DNA of 64,000 nucleotides from Barnesiella viscericola DSM 18177 (GTDB lineage: Bacteria; Bacteroidota; Bacteroidia; Bacteroidales; Barnesiellaceae). A program made the position numbers and the translations under genes. This document shows positions 8,454-18,372 of this stretch, one piece after another. The DNA is taken from contig NZ_CP007034.1 of assembly GCF_000512915.1 (NCBI RefSeq), positions 2,476,001-2,540,000 on the forward strand, read 5' to 3'. Under the pieces are notes generated by a model. It did not search any database, was not told the DNA's origin, and saw nothing but the letters and a program-made list of their open reading frames with translations. Each line of letters begins with the position of its first letter. Within the stretch, counting starts at the first letter, position 1.

Positions 8454-9473
8454 TTAGGAAGGCATTATGCGGATTCTTGATTTAAATTTGGTTGTATCGT
8501 TGGGGGATTTCAGGTTCTCAAATTCACACGTCACAGGAGCGGCCAATTCAAAGAAACGCACCACCTCGCTTATGTTCTCGCCGTTAAGAATCATCCGGAA
8601 TGTTCTCTCTTTCAATTCTGGCGCAATATCGAACTCAACATCATATATTTGCTGAAGCCTATTACAGATATTAAAAAGAGGTTCATCCTCAAAGATTAAC
8701 GTGCCATTTCTCCAACAGCAATATTTTTCTGTATTTATATGGTTGCTAATTGTTGGACGGCCATCTGCTACTGCCAGATGTTCGCCGGGATTAAGTGTCA
8801 TTGATTTACTTTCTACTTCTACACTTACTTTACCATCGACTAATGTTATGGAAGCGGACGAGTCATAGGCATTTACATTGAATTCCGTACCGGTTGCCGT
8901 GACTGTCATATATGGAGTCTTTACATTAAATGGATGTTTCGCATCAGCTTTGACATCAAAGTATGCCTCTCCGTGTAATATCACATTCCTCACATTGTCA
9001 TCCATCATGGGGTCATATTGCAATGAGCTGTTTGCGTTAAGCCATACGATTGTGCCGTCTGGAAGAACCGTGCTGCTGAGACAGCCAAAAGAGGTGGTGA
9101 TTGTCACATCAGCAATATCTCGTCCCTCCGATGGCCTATAAATCAGATATCCTACCACTGCAAGTAGTGGCAAAATAGCAACAGCTGCAATGCGCGACCA
9201 ATATCCGAGCAACTTCTTGAATATTGCAAAACGTGAAGATACAATACCGGTCTTACGAAGCACTTTCAATTCTGCGCTTACGGTATCTATATCGTTTATA
9301 TCTAAAGTCGGATTCAAGACTGCCCATATATCCTGTTGTCGCTGAAAGTATTTTCTATTTTGCTCATCCGACTCAATCCAACGCCGTAATTCCTCAATCT
9401 CATGCGATGAAGCATTACCCATCAGATAACGGCTAATTAAGGAATCTATCGTATTATTCATGTTATTATCCAT
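8454..9473 (-). CDS. FecR-type anti-sigma factor
   Basis: 339 residues. The cytoplasmic N-terminal part (about 1-90) should hold the sigma factor. One membrane span is visible near residues 93-112 (AVAILPLLAVVGYLIY). The periplasmic FecR domain follows (about 120-230, with GTEFNVNAY), then a DUF4974-type C-terminal domain (about 255-330). The family relays a signal from the STN domain of a TonB-dependent receptor to an ECF sigma factor. The sigma gene is 18 bases upstream, and the STN-bearing SusC is divergent, which fits a trans-envelope switch for this PUL. Confidence 0.93.
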   Translation of the reverse strand: MDNNMNNTIDSLISRYLMGNASSHEIEELRRWIESDEQNRKYFQRQQDIWAVLNPTLDINDIDTVSAELKVLRKTGIVSSRFAIFKKLLGYWSRIAAVAILPLLAVVGYLIYRPSEGRDIADVTITTSFGCLSSTVLPDGTIVWLNANSSLQYDPMMDDNVRNVILHGEAYFDVKADAKHPFNVKTPYMTVTATGTEFNVNAYDSSASITLVDGKVSVEVESKSMTLNPGEHLAVADGRPTISNHINTEKYCCWRNGTLIFEDEPLFNICNRLQQIYDVEFDIAPELKERTFRMILNGENISEVVRFFELAAPVTCEFENLKSPNDTTKFKSRIRIMPS

Positions 9474-9491
9474 CTTAATTTCTTATAATTC

Positions 9492-10079
9492 TTATAAAAG
9501 GTGTTGAAACGTTAGAATCCAATATATGATGATCTTATAATCTTTGAGATTCTGTTGAAGAAATTTTACCGTTTTGCTGACGCGAGATTCCACAGTCCTG
9601 ACCGAGATATTGAGTTTCTCGGCGATTTCGGTATATTTCAGATTATGTGTTCTTGACAACCTATATGTTTCAAGAACATCCGGCTGGAGCTGTGAGAGCA
9701 GATTATCAATAGCGTCACTTAATTCCGAATACATGACATGTTCATCGGCCGGCAGGGACATGATAATCTCATGGTTCATATCCTGATATAGGGTCTTGAC
9801 CTTGCGGTGCTTGATTTCGTCTAAAGCAAGATGCTGTACTAAGGATATAAGATATGTCCTCAGTGATGTCCGAATTTCAAGAACTTTTCGGTTCGTCCAG
9901 ATTTTCACAAATGCTTCCTGGACTATATCTTCGCGTGTCTCCTTATCCGGGATGAAACGGGATGCGAAGATTACAAGGTCTGAATAATAATGTCGAAAAA
10001 TTTTAACAAACGCTTCATGGCTGTCTATCTTCAAGGCAGCCACTAAAAGCATTTCGTTTTCAAATTTTTCGTTTTCCAT
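9492..10079 (-). CDS. ECF sigma factor (sigma-70 family)
   Basis: 195 residues. Region 2 spans about 25-95 (FASRFIPDKETREDIVQEAF), and region 4 spans about 120-175 with the helix-turn-helix YTEIAEKLNISVRTVESRV. This is the size and layout of Bacteroidetes extracytoplasmic-function sigma factors. It is followed by its FecR anti-sigma factor. Likely targets are the divergent SusC operon and possibly its own promoter. The usual housekeeping promoter elements in front of susC are weak, consistent with control by this factor, but the recognition site itself cannot be named. Confidence 0.94.
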   Translation of the reverse strand: MENEKFENEMLLVAALKIDSHEAFVKIFRHYYSDLVIFASRFIPDKETREDIVQEAFVKIWTNRKVLEIRTSLRTYLISLVQHLALDEIKHRKVKTLYQDMNHEIIMSLPADEHVMYSELSDAIDNLLSQLQPDVLETYRLSRTHNLKYTEIAEKLNISVRTVESRVSKTVKFLQQNLKDYKIIIYWILTFQHLL

Positions 10080-10095
10080 GTTATGATATTTGTTG

Positions 10096-10126
10096 CGAAG
10101 TTAATCATTATTACGCTCGCTTCCAA
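10096..10126 (-). promoter_or_regulatory. probable promoter of the sigma / anti-sigma / GH97 operon
   Basis: Reading the minus strand, TTGG (plus 10123-10126) and TAACTTCG (plus 10096-10103) are separated by 19 bases. This is close to the Bacteroidetes pattern TTTG / TAnnTTTG. The start codon is 17 bases further on. Confidence 0.55.
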
Positions 10127-10271
10127 GCACTTCAAACAAAAAAATGAATAAATTGAAAATTTTGTACTTTCTCGATGTGGATTATTTTTTCACAATCGTT
10201 CTTTATTTGAATTACCATAAAAATCTATAAATTAAAAATCATACCAGAAAACAATACCTCATATCAAAATA

Positions 10272-13200
10272 ATGGAAAAAACAAATTCACATCCAATGCG
10301 CAGCCGTTGGCATCTGATGTTTAGGGCTATGCTCTTCCTGATGATGTTTGGCTATGGGCTATCGGCCTACGCATCCAACAGCAAGGTATCCATTGATGTC
10401 GATGGAATTGCCTTGGAAAATGTTCTTAAATCCATAGAACAGCAGACAAAATACCGGTTTATTTATAGCAAAGAGACTATAAATGTAAATGTTCCCGTAA
10501 CACTCAAAGTCAAGGATGAAGCCTTGACATCAGTCCTTAATAAACTTCTTGCCAATCATGGTATAAGCTATGTTATCGACAAAAAACAAATTGTACTCAA
10601 CAGTAGGTCGACTAAGGTAAATAAAAAAGACTCTGCATCCAAAGGTAATAAGATTAAAGTTTCAGGTATTGTATCGGACCCCTCCGGGGAGCCTCTGATT
10701 GGAGCCTCGGTAAGGAGTGACGTTTCAGCAGTCGGTGTATCAACCGATATTGATGGCCGATATGAAATAGAAGTGCCTGCCGGCAGTAACATTCTATTTT
10801 CATACGTAGGCTATTGCTCCGAAAAAAAGAAAGCAGAGAAAAGCGGGGTACTGGATGTCACTCTAACCGAAGACTCTCAGCTGTTAAGTGAACTCGTGGT
10901 CATCGGCTATGGCACAATGGATAAGAAAGAACTGACGTCGGCGATAAGCCATGTTGGCGAGAAAGACTTCTTGACTATCAGTTCATCAGACCCAGCCCGT
11001 TTGATTCAGGGAAAAGTATCCGGAATGTCGATTTCAAATACTGCAGCAGCCGATCCCAACAACACCTCAAGCATCCAGATCAGAGGTGTTTCCTCCCGCT
11101 CAGCAGGTCTAAATCCCCTTATCGTAATTGACGGTGTACCAGGTGGAAGTATGGCAAATTTGAACCCGAATGACATCGCGTCTTTTGATGTGTTAAAGGA
11201 CGGTGCGGCTTCAGCAATCTACGGCACACAGGGGTCGAATGGCGTTATTCTTATAACTACAAAGAAAGCAAGTAAGGACGGCACATATAATGTTACATAT
11301 TCAACCACTCTTTCATGGGATAAAGTAAATAAGGATCTGGATATGATGAGTGCCGATGATTATAGGAATGTCCGTCTTCCTTGGGGTGACAATGGAACAG
11401 ACCTTGGAGGAAACTACGATTGGTTTGATGGAGTTAGCCGCACAGGCTTTGGCCATAAACATAATATTAGTGTTTCAGGTGGAAATGAACGTGCTAACTT
11501 TCGTGTCAGTGGGGATTATAAAAATTCACACGGCGTAGATTTACGTTCAAAACGAGAAGAGTACGGAGGTAGAGCTTCCGCCGGACTGAATTCCAAAGGT
11601 GGGCTTTTTAACCTGAATATCAATCTTGCGCCACGAATTATTTCCAGTGATGCTGCTGATTGGAACGTATTCAGAAACGCAATTTCAGCGAATCCGACAA
11701 CCCCGTTGATGGATAGAGAAGATCCGACCCGCTATTACAATTTCTTTGGTCAGACAAGTGCCTATAACCCGGTGGAAGTACAGAAATTAGAGAAAAATCA
11801 TACTGATACCCAATTGATTGATATGGATGGCACTGTGAAACTCAATCTGTTGCCTCTTCTTTGGACAGGTAGTAGGGAGTGCCCAATTACATTGAATACT
11901 CAGATTACGTTTGCAGAACACCGTTATACATATGACCAAACATGGTTCCGTCCGTCAACAAGCACATTGGCCGTCAACGAAGGTTTTGAAGGTCAGGCTA
12001 GCCGTTCCTATTCAAAGAGCAGGCAGGATGTTTTGGAATGGATAGGCAATGCCACCGGTAAATTTGGTAAAAACAATGTAAAGCTAATGCTTGGTTATTC
12101 ATACCAGTATTTTCAAAATTCCGGTTTCAGCGCTGAAAACAGCGATTTCCCGAATGATGGATTAGGTGCTGATAATCTTGGTTCTGGTGAATACGCTAAA
12201 GATGAAGGTATTATCGGGATGAGTAGTTATAAAAATGACAGTAAACTCATTGCCTTTTTTGGTCGTGTCAGCTATGACTGGGATGGCAAGTACCTTATGA
12301 CTGCATCAATAAGACACGAGGGTTCATCAAAATTTGGCAAAAACCACAAATGGGGCAATTTTCCCGCCGTTTCAGTTGGATGGCGCATAAGTAATGAAAA
12401 TTTCATGGAATCGACACGCTCGTGGCTGAATGATTTGAAAATCCGTGCTGACTACGGCGAAAGCGGTAATCAGAATTTCGACAGCTATATGTCGTTGGCA
12501 ACAATGAGCGGCTACGGCTATGCTTATATAAATGGCCATTTTCTGCAAGGATGGGGAGCATCTAAGAATCCTAACCCTGATCTGAAATGGGAACGTGCGA
12601 AAAACTGGAATGTCGGACTTGACTTCTCGATGTTCAACAACCGGTTCTCTGGATCGTTGAACTACTTCCGCAGAAGAACGGAAGATCTGCTCGGCGACTA
12701 CAATGTCTCGGTCCCTCCTTATATGTGGCCTACGGCTTTTGTGAACGTCGGTACGATGGAGAATTCTGGCTTTGAGTTTGATCTGAATGTAAATGCCGTG
12801 CAGACACGCGATTTTACCTACAGCTTCAATGTCATCGGCTCCACGATGAAAAACAAATTTATCGATTTCAGTAACTCAAAATATATCGGCCAGGATTTCT
12901 ACAACATGTGTGAGACGGAAAATCCGTTTCCGTACTATTATCTGCAACGCATTGAAAAAGGTCAGTCGATTGGAAATTTCTATATGTGGAAGTATCATGG
13001 AATCGATCACAACGGCGAATGGCTGGTTTATGACAGAAACGGAGATGTGATTTCGGCCAGCCGTGCGACTGAAGAGGATAAAGTGAAAGTTGGCAATGGT
13101 CTGCCAAAATTCACCATGTCAACGACTCATAATTTCCGTTACAAAAACTTCGACCTTGCCCTTTTCTTCCGTGGCGCTTTCGGATTTGATTTGTTCAATA

Positions 13201-13562
13201 TCCACGATTTCTATTATGGCACACGCAAGTATAGTGGAAATATGTTGAAGAAAGCATATGGTAAGAATTTTAAAATAAGTTCAACCGGCTCTCATGCCGT
13301 AACTGACTATTTCCTTGAACGAGGCGACTATTTCAAACTTGACCAAATCACTCTTGGCTATACTTTAAATGTCCCCAAGGCAAAATATATGAATAGCTTG
13401 AGAATCTACGGATCGGTAACAAATGTCTTTACGATTACCAAGTTTTCCGGGGTTGACCCCAGTACATATCCTGTCAATGGCCTTACGCCGGGAGCGCAAG
13501 GGTCGTGTATGTACTATCCGACAACCCGGCAGTTTATCCTCGGTACACAGATTGAATTCTAA
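10272..13562 (+). CDS. susC: SusC-like TonB-dependent outer-membrane transporter with STN domain
   Basis: 1096 residues. A signal peptide ends near residue 35 (LSAYA). An STN signalling domain follows (about 37-112, KVSIDVDGIALENVLKSIEQ), then a carboxypeptidase-like repeat (about 125-205), the plug (about 215-335, GYGTMDKKE), and a barrel ending in ...IEF. SusC proteins import oligosaccharides across the outer membrane together with the SusD lid. The STN domain marks the subset that signals to a FecR anti-sigma factor, and such a pair is encoded divergently 190 bases away. A weak -33/-7 pair (TTTG 10161, TATTTTTT 10183) is the only housekeeping-like promoter upstream. Confidence 0.96.
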   Translation: MEKTNSHPMRSRWHLMFRAMLFLMMFGYGLSAYASNSKVSIDVDGIALENVLKSIEQQTKYRFIYSKETINVNVPVTLKVKDEALTSVLNKLLANHGISYVIDKKQIVLNSRSTKVNKKDSASKGNKIKVSGIVSDPSGEPLIGASVRSDVSAVGVSTDIDGRYEIEVPAGSNILFSYVGYCSEKKKAEKSGVLDVTLTEDSQLLSELVVIGYGTMDKKELTSAISHVGEKDFLTISSSDPARLIQGKVSGMSISNTAAADPNNTSSIQIRGVSSRSAGLNPLIVIDGVPGGSMANLNPNDIASFDVLKDGAASAIYGTQGSNGVILITTKKASKDGTYNVTYSTTLSWDKVNKDLDMMSADDYRNVRLPWGDNGTDLGGNYDWFDGVSRTGFGHKHNISVSGGNERANFRVSGDYKNSHGVDLRSKREEYGGRASAGLNSKGGLFNLNINLAPRIISSDAADWNVFRNAISANPTTPLMDREDPTRYYNFFGQTSAYNPVEVQKLEKNHTDTQLIDMDGTVKLNLLPLLWTGSRECPITLNTQITFAEHRYTYDQTWFRPSTSTLAVNEGFEGQASRSYSKSRQDVLEWIGNATGKFGKNNVKLMLGYSYQYFQNSGFSAENSDFPNDGLGADNLGSGEYAKDEGIIGMSSYKNDSKLIAFFGRVSYDWDGKYLMTASIRHEGSSKFGKNHKWGNFPAVSVGWRISNENFMESTRSWLNDLKIRADYGESGNQNFDSYMSLATMSGYGYAYINGHFLQGWGASKNPNPDLKWERAKNWNVGLDFSMFNNRFSGSLNYFRRRTEDLLGDYNVSVPPYMWPTAFVNVGTMENSGFEFDLNVNAVQTRDFTYSFNVIGSTMKNKFIDFSNSKYIGQDFYNMCETENPFPYYYLQRIEKGQSIGNFYMWKYHGIDHNGEWLVYDRNGDVISASRATEEDKVKVGNGLPKFTMSTTHNFRYKNFDLALFFRGAFGFDLFNIHDFYYGTRKYSGNMLKKAYGKNFKISSTGSHAVTDYFLERGDYFKLDQITLGYTLNVPKAKYMNSLRIYGSVTNVFTITKFSGVDPSTYPVNGLTPGAQGSCMYYPTTRQFILGTQIEF

Positions 13563-13571
13563 TTAACAAAA

Positions 13572-15317
13572 ATGATCGACATCATGGAAAAAAACATCAT
13601 AAAATCCTTGTGCATCGTTTTAGGGATCATGTTTCTATCAGCATGCACAAACCTCGACGAAACCATCTATGACCAGGTTGAATCGAACAACTTCTACAAT
13701 ACACGAAAGGACGTTGAAAGAGTTGTAGCACGACCCTTCGAGCACTGTTATCATATGCTGCAATTCCGCCACTTCCTTCAGGAGCTTCCCTCCGATCAGA
13801 TTATCTCTCCGTCTCGCGATGGATGGTGGGATGACGGTGGCCGATGGCGGCGTTATCACTATCATACATGGACTGCGGAGGATGATTACTTCGAGTTTCT
13901 CTGGAACAGTGGCTTCGAAGGCATCGGTCAGTGCAATTTCGGCATAGAAGAACTTGAAAAAATCGATAAGGCGAAATTTAATTTCACCCAGGAAGAGATT
14001 GACGGCTACATAGCTTCATTGCGTGTATTGCGGGCATTCTGCTATCTTAGCCTGCTCGATGGTTTCAGGAACATTCCCTATGTAGTGTCATTCGAGGATC
14101 AGACTAAAAACACTGAGGGGCAAGTGGAACCACAGGTGATTTTCAATTTTATTGAAACTGAGCTATCAACACTCATACCCAAGCTGCCAAAGAAAGAAGC
14201 TCTCGGCACATCATCGGAATTTCTAAGCAAATGGACTCAAGCAGGTGCGGCAGCCCTACTTGCAAGGCTATATCTGAATGCCGAGGTATATGTTGGATCA
14301 GAGCGATACACAGATTGCGCTAAACTCTGCCAGGATATTCTTGACGGTGTATATGGAACCTATGAAGTGGCAAATCGTTGGGACGCTGCATTTGATTGGG
14401 ACAACAATACCTGTGATGAGGTCATATTTGCATTCCCGAATTATCCCGGTGGTAATGAATATTGGAATTATCATGCAAATACATATTGGTGGACTGTTCC
14501 TGCGAATGCCCATCTATACCTTAAAGATCAAAAGTGCAAAGCAGGTGGACACAACACCAAATATGCCGCCGCTCCCTCATATGACTTGACAGGCAAGCTT
14601 TATACCGATGAATTGGGAATGCCTATTCAGAAATTCCGTAAATACCCCGGCGATGAACGAATGAAACTTTACAAGAATCTCGGCAATGGTAAGCGTGAAG
14701 GTTTATTCCTTTATGGCTATCTTGAATATACTGATGATAATGGTAAAGTTAAGAAGGTTCGTGCTCCGGAGCGTGACTATGACTTATATATCCGTGACGC
14801 AGTTGGTGATTTCCAGAACCTCGATCCTGAACTTTGGCCATCAAACAAAACCAGCTCTATGACAACCGGCGATCATAATTCAGGATGGCATTATGTGAAA
14901 TATCCCATGTACAGCGATGATGACCCACACCAATTGGAAGCGGCATATGCCGAAATTCGTCTCCCCGAAATTATATATATGCTCGCCGAATGCAAGCTCC
15001 GTTCCGGAAACACCCCGGATGCCGCTGCGCTTCTGAACAGCGTCAGACGCAGAAACTATCCGGTTGAAAATCTTTCAGAAGTCCTGTATGAGCCTGAAGG
15101 AAGCGCGAAATTGGATATGCAGGAAATGCTTGACGAATGGGGGCGTGAATTCTTTGCCGAAACTCGAAGAAGAACAGATCTGGTAAGATATGGCAAATTC
15201 AGTTCAGGCAAATGGTGGGATAAAACTCCTGACGTCGACAACCATACGGATATATTCCCTATACCATTCAAAGCACTTCAGGCTAATCCACATCTGGTGC
15301 AAAACAAAGGTTATTAA
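13572..15317 (+). CDS. susD: SusD-like (RagB/SusD) outer-membrane glycan-binding lipoprotein
   Basis: 581 residues. The lipobox LSAC has its cysteine at position 25; an alternative start at 13584 leaves the signal peptide intact. SusD-type features are the N-terminal TPR-like helices (SLRVLRAFCYLSLLDGFRNI near 157-176) and the C-terminal segment with EIIYMLAECKLRSGN and EWGREFFAETRRRTDL. It forms the lid of the SusC transporter on the cell surface. It starts nine bases after susC. Confidence 0.95.
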   Translation: MIDIMEKNIIKSLCIVLGIMFLSACTNLDETIYDQVESNNFYNTRKDVERVVARPFEHCYHMLQFRHFLQELPSDQIISPSRDGWWDDGGRWRRYHYHTWTAEDDYFEFLWNSGFEGIGQCNFGIEELEKIDKAKFNFTQEEIDGYIASLRVLRAFCYLSLLDGFRNIPYVVSFEDQTKNTEGQVEPQVIFNFIETELSTLIPKLPKKEALGTSSEFLSKWTQAGAAALLARLYLNAEVYVGSERYTDCAKLCQDILDGVYGTYEVANRWDAAFDWDNNTCDEVIFAFPNYPGGNEYWNYHANTYWWTVPANAHLYLKDQKCKAGGHNTKYAAAPSYDLTGKLYTDELGMPIQKFRKYPGDERMKLYKNLGNGKREGLFLYGYLEYTDDNGKVKKVRAPERDYDLYIRDAVGDFQNLDPELWPSNKTSSMTTGDHNSGWHYVKYPMYSDDDPHQLEAAYAEIRLPEIIYMLAECKLRSGNTPDAAALLNSVRRRNYPVENLSEVLYEPEGSAKLDMQEMLDEWGREFFAETRRRTDLVRYGKFSSGKWWDKTPDVDNHTDIFPIPFKALQANPHLVQNKGY

Positions 15318-15343
15318 CAAATCCATCACTCATCAATAGAACT

Positions 15344-16906
15344 ATGAATAGAATTAAAATGTCTCAAGTCCTGATGTTTTTCTTCACATTATGCGTAATG
15401 AGCTCTTGTGAAGGAGAGAAGGATTTGATTGTATCTGACTTTAAAAGTCCGATACATACTAAAGAACTGTATCTTGTAGGTGATGCAGTGCCGACCGGCT
15501 GGTCATTCGAAGATCCAACTCCGATGCAATGCTCCGAGACGGATCCATATATATTCGTTTACAAGGGCCAACTGCATGAGGGAGAATTCAAGGTGAGTCT
15601 CGCACCGACATCAAGTCTTGATGTGGATTTCATCCGTCCGATTTATTATGGCCAGGAAATAGGTAAGGAACCGCTTGAAGCGGTCAAGTTCCAGATGCAT
15701 GCCGACAACCCTGATGAAAAATGGCTTGTTGTCGCCAACGGCACCTATGAACTCACTTTTAATCTGCGCGACTGGACACTGAGCACCGAATATCTCGGTG
15801 AATTCGTGCAGCCGGAGGTTGCGCCTATCGAAACGGAGACCCTCTATATTGTTGGATCGGCCACATCAATCGGTTGGAACGTAGGGAATGCTCTCGAGAC
15901 AGCTAAGAAAAGCAAATATATTTTTGAATATGAATGTTGGTTGAACGAAGGTGAACTTCGCGCCACCACTAAAAGAGCCTGGGGCTATCATATTCGCCCG
16001 GTAACAGACCATGTCAAAATCGGGAAAGACGGAATAGAAAATGAAAACTTCATGTATGTTTGGGATCCCGACATCAATTGGCTTGTCACCGATCCAGGCA
16101 ATTATCATCTGACATTCGACCTTGAGAATTGGACTCTTAAAACCGAATTCCTTGGTGGAGAGAATCCCGACCGACCGTCGGATAAGGATCCGATTGAGAC
16201 CTCTACATTGTTTATGGTCGGCGATGCTACTGTGAATGGATGGAACGGTGATGCCATGACGGCATTGACTCGTGATGCGTCAGACAGCCATGTTTTCACC
16301 TATGAGGGCAATCTTTATGCCGGAGAGTTCAAGGTTTATCCCAAAAGCGGAGATGAATATCCGTCGTGGGATGCGATCCGACCGTTGGGCGGAAACAGGC
16401 CGATTACTAAGACTGACATAACAGAAGAAGAATTCGATTATTCTCTTAACCCTGACTACAAGTGGGTTGTAAAAGATGCCGGGAAGTATCGTCTGACCTT
16501 AAATCTAAGTAAATGGACGATGAGCTGCAGCTATCTCGGTACCCTTGAAGATATCGAGATACCGGTAAACCCGATTGAGACCGAAGAATTCTTCATTCTG
16601 GGAGACGCCGCTCCTTCTGGATGGGATATATATAATCCCACCCCCGTCACACGAGTATCAAAGTATATTTTCGTGTATGATGGGCATCTCAATGCCGGGC
16701 GCATGCGTGCGACTCCTGTCAAGGACTGGGGAATTCATGTTAGGCCGAAATCTGATAACTCACCCATTGGCATCAACGGAGTTGCGTCATCAGGATTCAT
16801 ATATACTGCGAATCCAGACTATAACTGGAACGTAGAGAAAGCTGGAAACTATAAATTAACTTTCGACCTCGAACATTGGACAATTAAAGCCGAATATAAA
16901 GATTGA
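15344..16906 (+). CDS. SusE/SusF-like surface glycan-binding lipoprotein with four tandem modules
   Basis: 520 residues with a lipobox (MSSC21). Four related beta-sandwich modules begin near residues 41, 165, 287 and 412. Each opens with a hydrophobic strand plus G-D/S-A...GW (for example ELYLVGDAVPTGW) and closes with W-T-h-x-x-x-Y/F-L (WTLSTEYL, WTLKTEFL, WTMSCSYL). SusE and SusF bind starch at the cell surface with such modules; the ligand here is not known. It follows susD by 26 bases. No catalytic motif is present. Confidence 0.85.
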   Translation: MNRIKMSQVLMFFFTLCVMSSCEGEKDLIVSDFKSPIHTKELYLVGDAVPTGWSFEDPTPMQCSETDPYIFVYKGQLHEGEFKVSLAPTSSLDVDFIRPIYYGQEIGKEPLEAVKFQMHADNPDEKWLVVANGTYELTFNLRDWTLSTEYLGEFVQPEVAPIETETLYIVGSATSIGWNVGNALETAKKSKYIFEYECWLNEGELRATTKRAWGYHIRPVTDHVKIGKDGIENENFMYVWDPDINWLVTDPGNYHLTFDLENWTLKTEFLGGENPDRPSDKDPIETSTLFMVGDATVNGWNGDAMTALTRDASDSHVFTYEGNLYAGEFKVYPKSGDEYPSWDAIRPLGGNRPITKTDITEEEFDYSLNPDYKWVVKDAGKYRLTLNLSKWTMSCSYLGTLEDIEIPVNPIETEEFFILGDAAPSGWDIYNPTPVTRVSKYIFVYDGHLNAGRMRATPVKDWGIHVRPKSDNSPIGINGVASSGFIYTANPDYNWNVEKAGNYKLTFDLEHWTIKAEYKD

Positions 16907-16923
16907 CAAACACTCACTGAAGC

Positions 16924-18336
16924 ATGAAAAAATACTTATTCTTCACGATTTTGAACATCCTTGTCATCATGATGGCTGGATGTTCAGACGATCCGAACTA
17001 TGTTATGAATCGTCCGGATGTGCATGAACATCCCGAACTGACAGACATCGCAGGCTTCCATTCTTACAAAGCCCCATTATATTGGAGTATATATGAAGCG
17101 TGTCTCGACCAACAGGATCTGCCCGTTGAAAAACAGCACTTTTCTTTAGAGCAATGGAAGGAGGTTATCGATTGGGTTGCGACTGAACTCAAACCTCATG
17201 GATACGATATGGTATGCACTGATGGCTTCCTTGATACGCAATGTGTAGATGGTATCTTCAAAACACATTATGGAGGTACTGCTTACAGGGATATAATCGA
17301 TTATGCACATTCCAAAGGTCTGAAAGTCGGAATATATGATATTCCGATGACATATACCTGCGCAGAACGCGATAAGGTTCCCGGTACTGAATATTCCATG
17401 GGCAGCCTTCTATATAATCCCGACATTGATGAAGTTATAAATCCGAAGGCTAATGAGCCGTATAAATATATAGTTATGTCGCATCCGGGAGCACGCGAAT
17501 ATATCCGGGCACTGATTAGATATTACAAAGAGCTTGGAGCGGATTTCCTTCGATTTGATTATCTGAGTCATTACGAAGATGGTTTCGACAGGAATAATAT
17601 TGTCGGCAAAGGATATGGCCGTCAGAACTATGCCGATTTATTGGAGACTATTGCATTGGAAGCCAAAGAACAAGACATTATGGTTTCGCTTGTAATGCCA
17701 CATTTATATAATGATGCCGAGATTGAAAAACGTTATGGCCATATGATACGTATAGTCCGTGACACTTGGACCGGGGGTTGGCTGCATACATCTTCTCATG
17801 ACCGCGGCAAAATCTATAACCGTTGGTCGAATCTCAATAACCAGTTTGACGGTTTCACTTATTGGAGCCACTTGAGCGGCCGCGACAAGGTCATACTTGA
17901 CGGCGATTTCACGATTGCCCATAGTTTTGAAACCGATGCTGAGAAGAAATTCTGCATCTCCATACAGTTGATGGCCGGAGGACCGATAGCTGTTGCAGAC
18001 CAACCCGGTACCATTGGTGATAATTTAAAATACTACACAAACGATGAAATGTTGGCACTGAACCATGATCGTTTTGTTGGTAAACCGCTGTCAGATGTAG
18101 TTAATTCTGAAGGCAGTAATGTGTGGTATGGCCAAATGAGCAACGGCGATTACATCGTAGGTCTTTTTAACAGAGAGGACAATCCTAAAGTCTTCAATGT
18201 AGCTTTCGCGGACTTGGGAATCAGCAGTCCTATGAAAGTGCGAGACCTCTGGGAGCATGCCGATGAAGGCACCGCCTCGGCAATCAACGCGCAAATCGAG
18301 CCCCATGGATGCAAAATAGTAAGGCTTTCCAAATAA
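16924..18336 (+). CDS. clan GH-D (GH27-like) alpha-glycosidase, lipoprotein
   Basis: 470 residues with a lipobox (MMAGC20). The fold reads as a TIM barrel (about 45-370) plus a C-terminal beta sandwich (about 395-470; VWYGQMSNGDYIVGLFN), as in GH27 and relatives. D212 in FLRFDYLSHYE sits where the nucleophile is expected, and D280 in RDTWTGGW is a candidate acid/base. Clan GH-D acts on alpha-galactosides, and some GH27 members on alpha-1,6-glucans. The exact family is uncertain because the classic KYDNC and CMSC-like motifs are replaced. It is 17 bases downstream of the SusE/F-like gene. Confidence 0.7.
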   Translation: MKKYLFFTILNILVIMMAGCSDDPNYVMNRPDVHEHPELTDIAGFHSYKAPLYWSIYEACLDQQDLPVEKQHFSLEQWKEVIDWVATELKPHGYDMVCTDGFLDTQCVDGIFKTHYGGTAYRDIIDYAHSKGLKVGIYDIPMTYTCAERDKVPGTEYSMGSLLYNPDIDEVINPKANEPYKYIVMSHPGAREYIRALIRYYKELGADFLRFDYLSHYEDGFDRNNIVGKGYGRQNYADLLETIALEAKEQDIMVSLVMPHLYNDAEIEKRYGHMIRIVRDTWTGGWLHTSSHDRGKIYNRWSNLNNQFDGFTYWSHLSGRDKVILDGDFTIAHSFETDAEKKFCISIQLMAGGPIAVADQPGTIGDNLKYYTNDEMLALNHDRFVGKPLSDVVNSEGSNVWYGQMSNGDYIVGLFNREDNPKVFNVAFADLGISSPMKVRDLWEHADEGTASAINAQIEPHGCKIVRLSK

Positions 18337-18372
18337 TATAAATAGTTCAACCCCGAAAAACAACAATTAATC

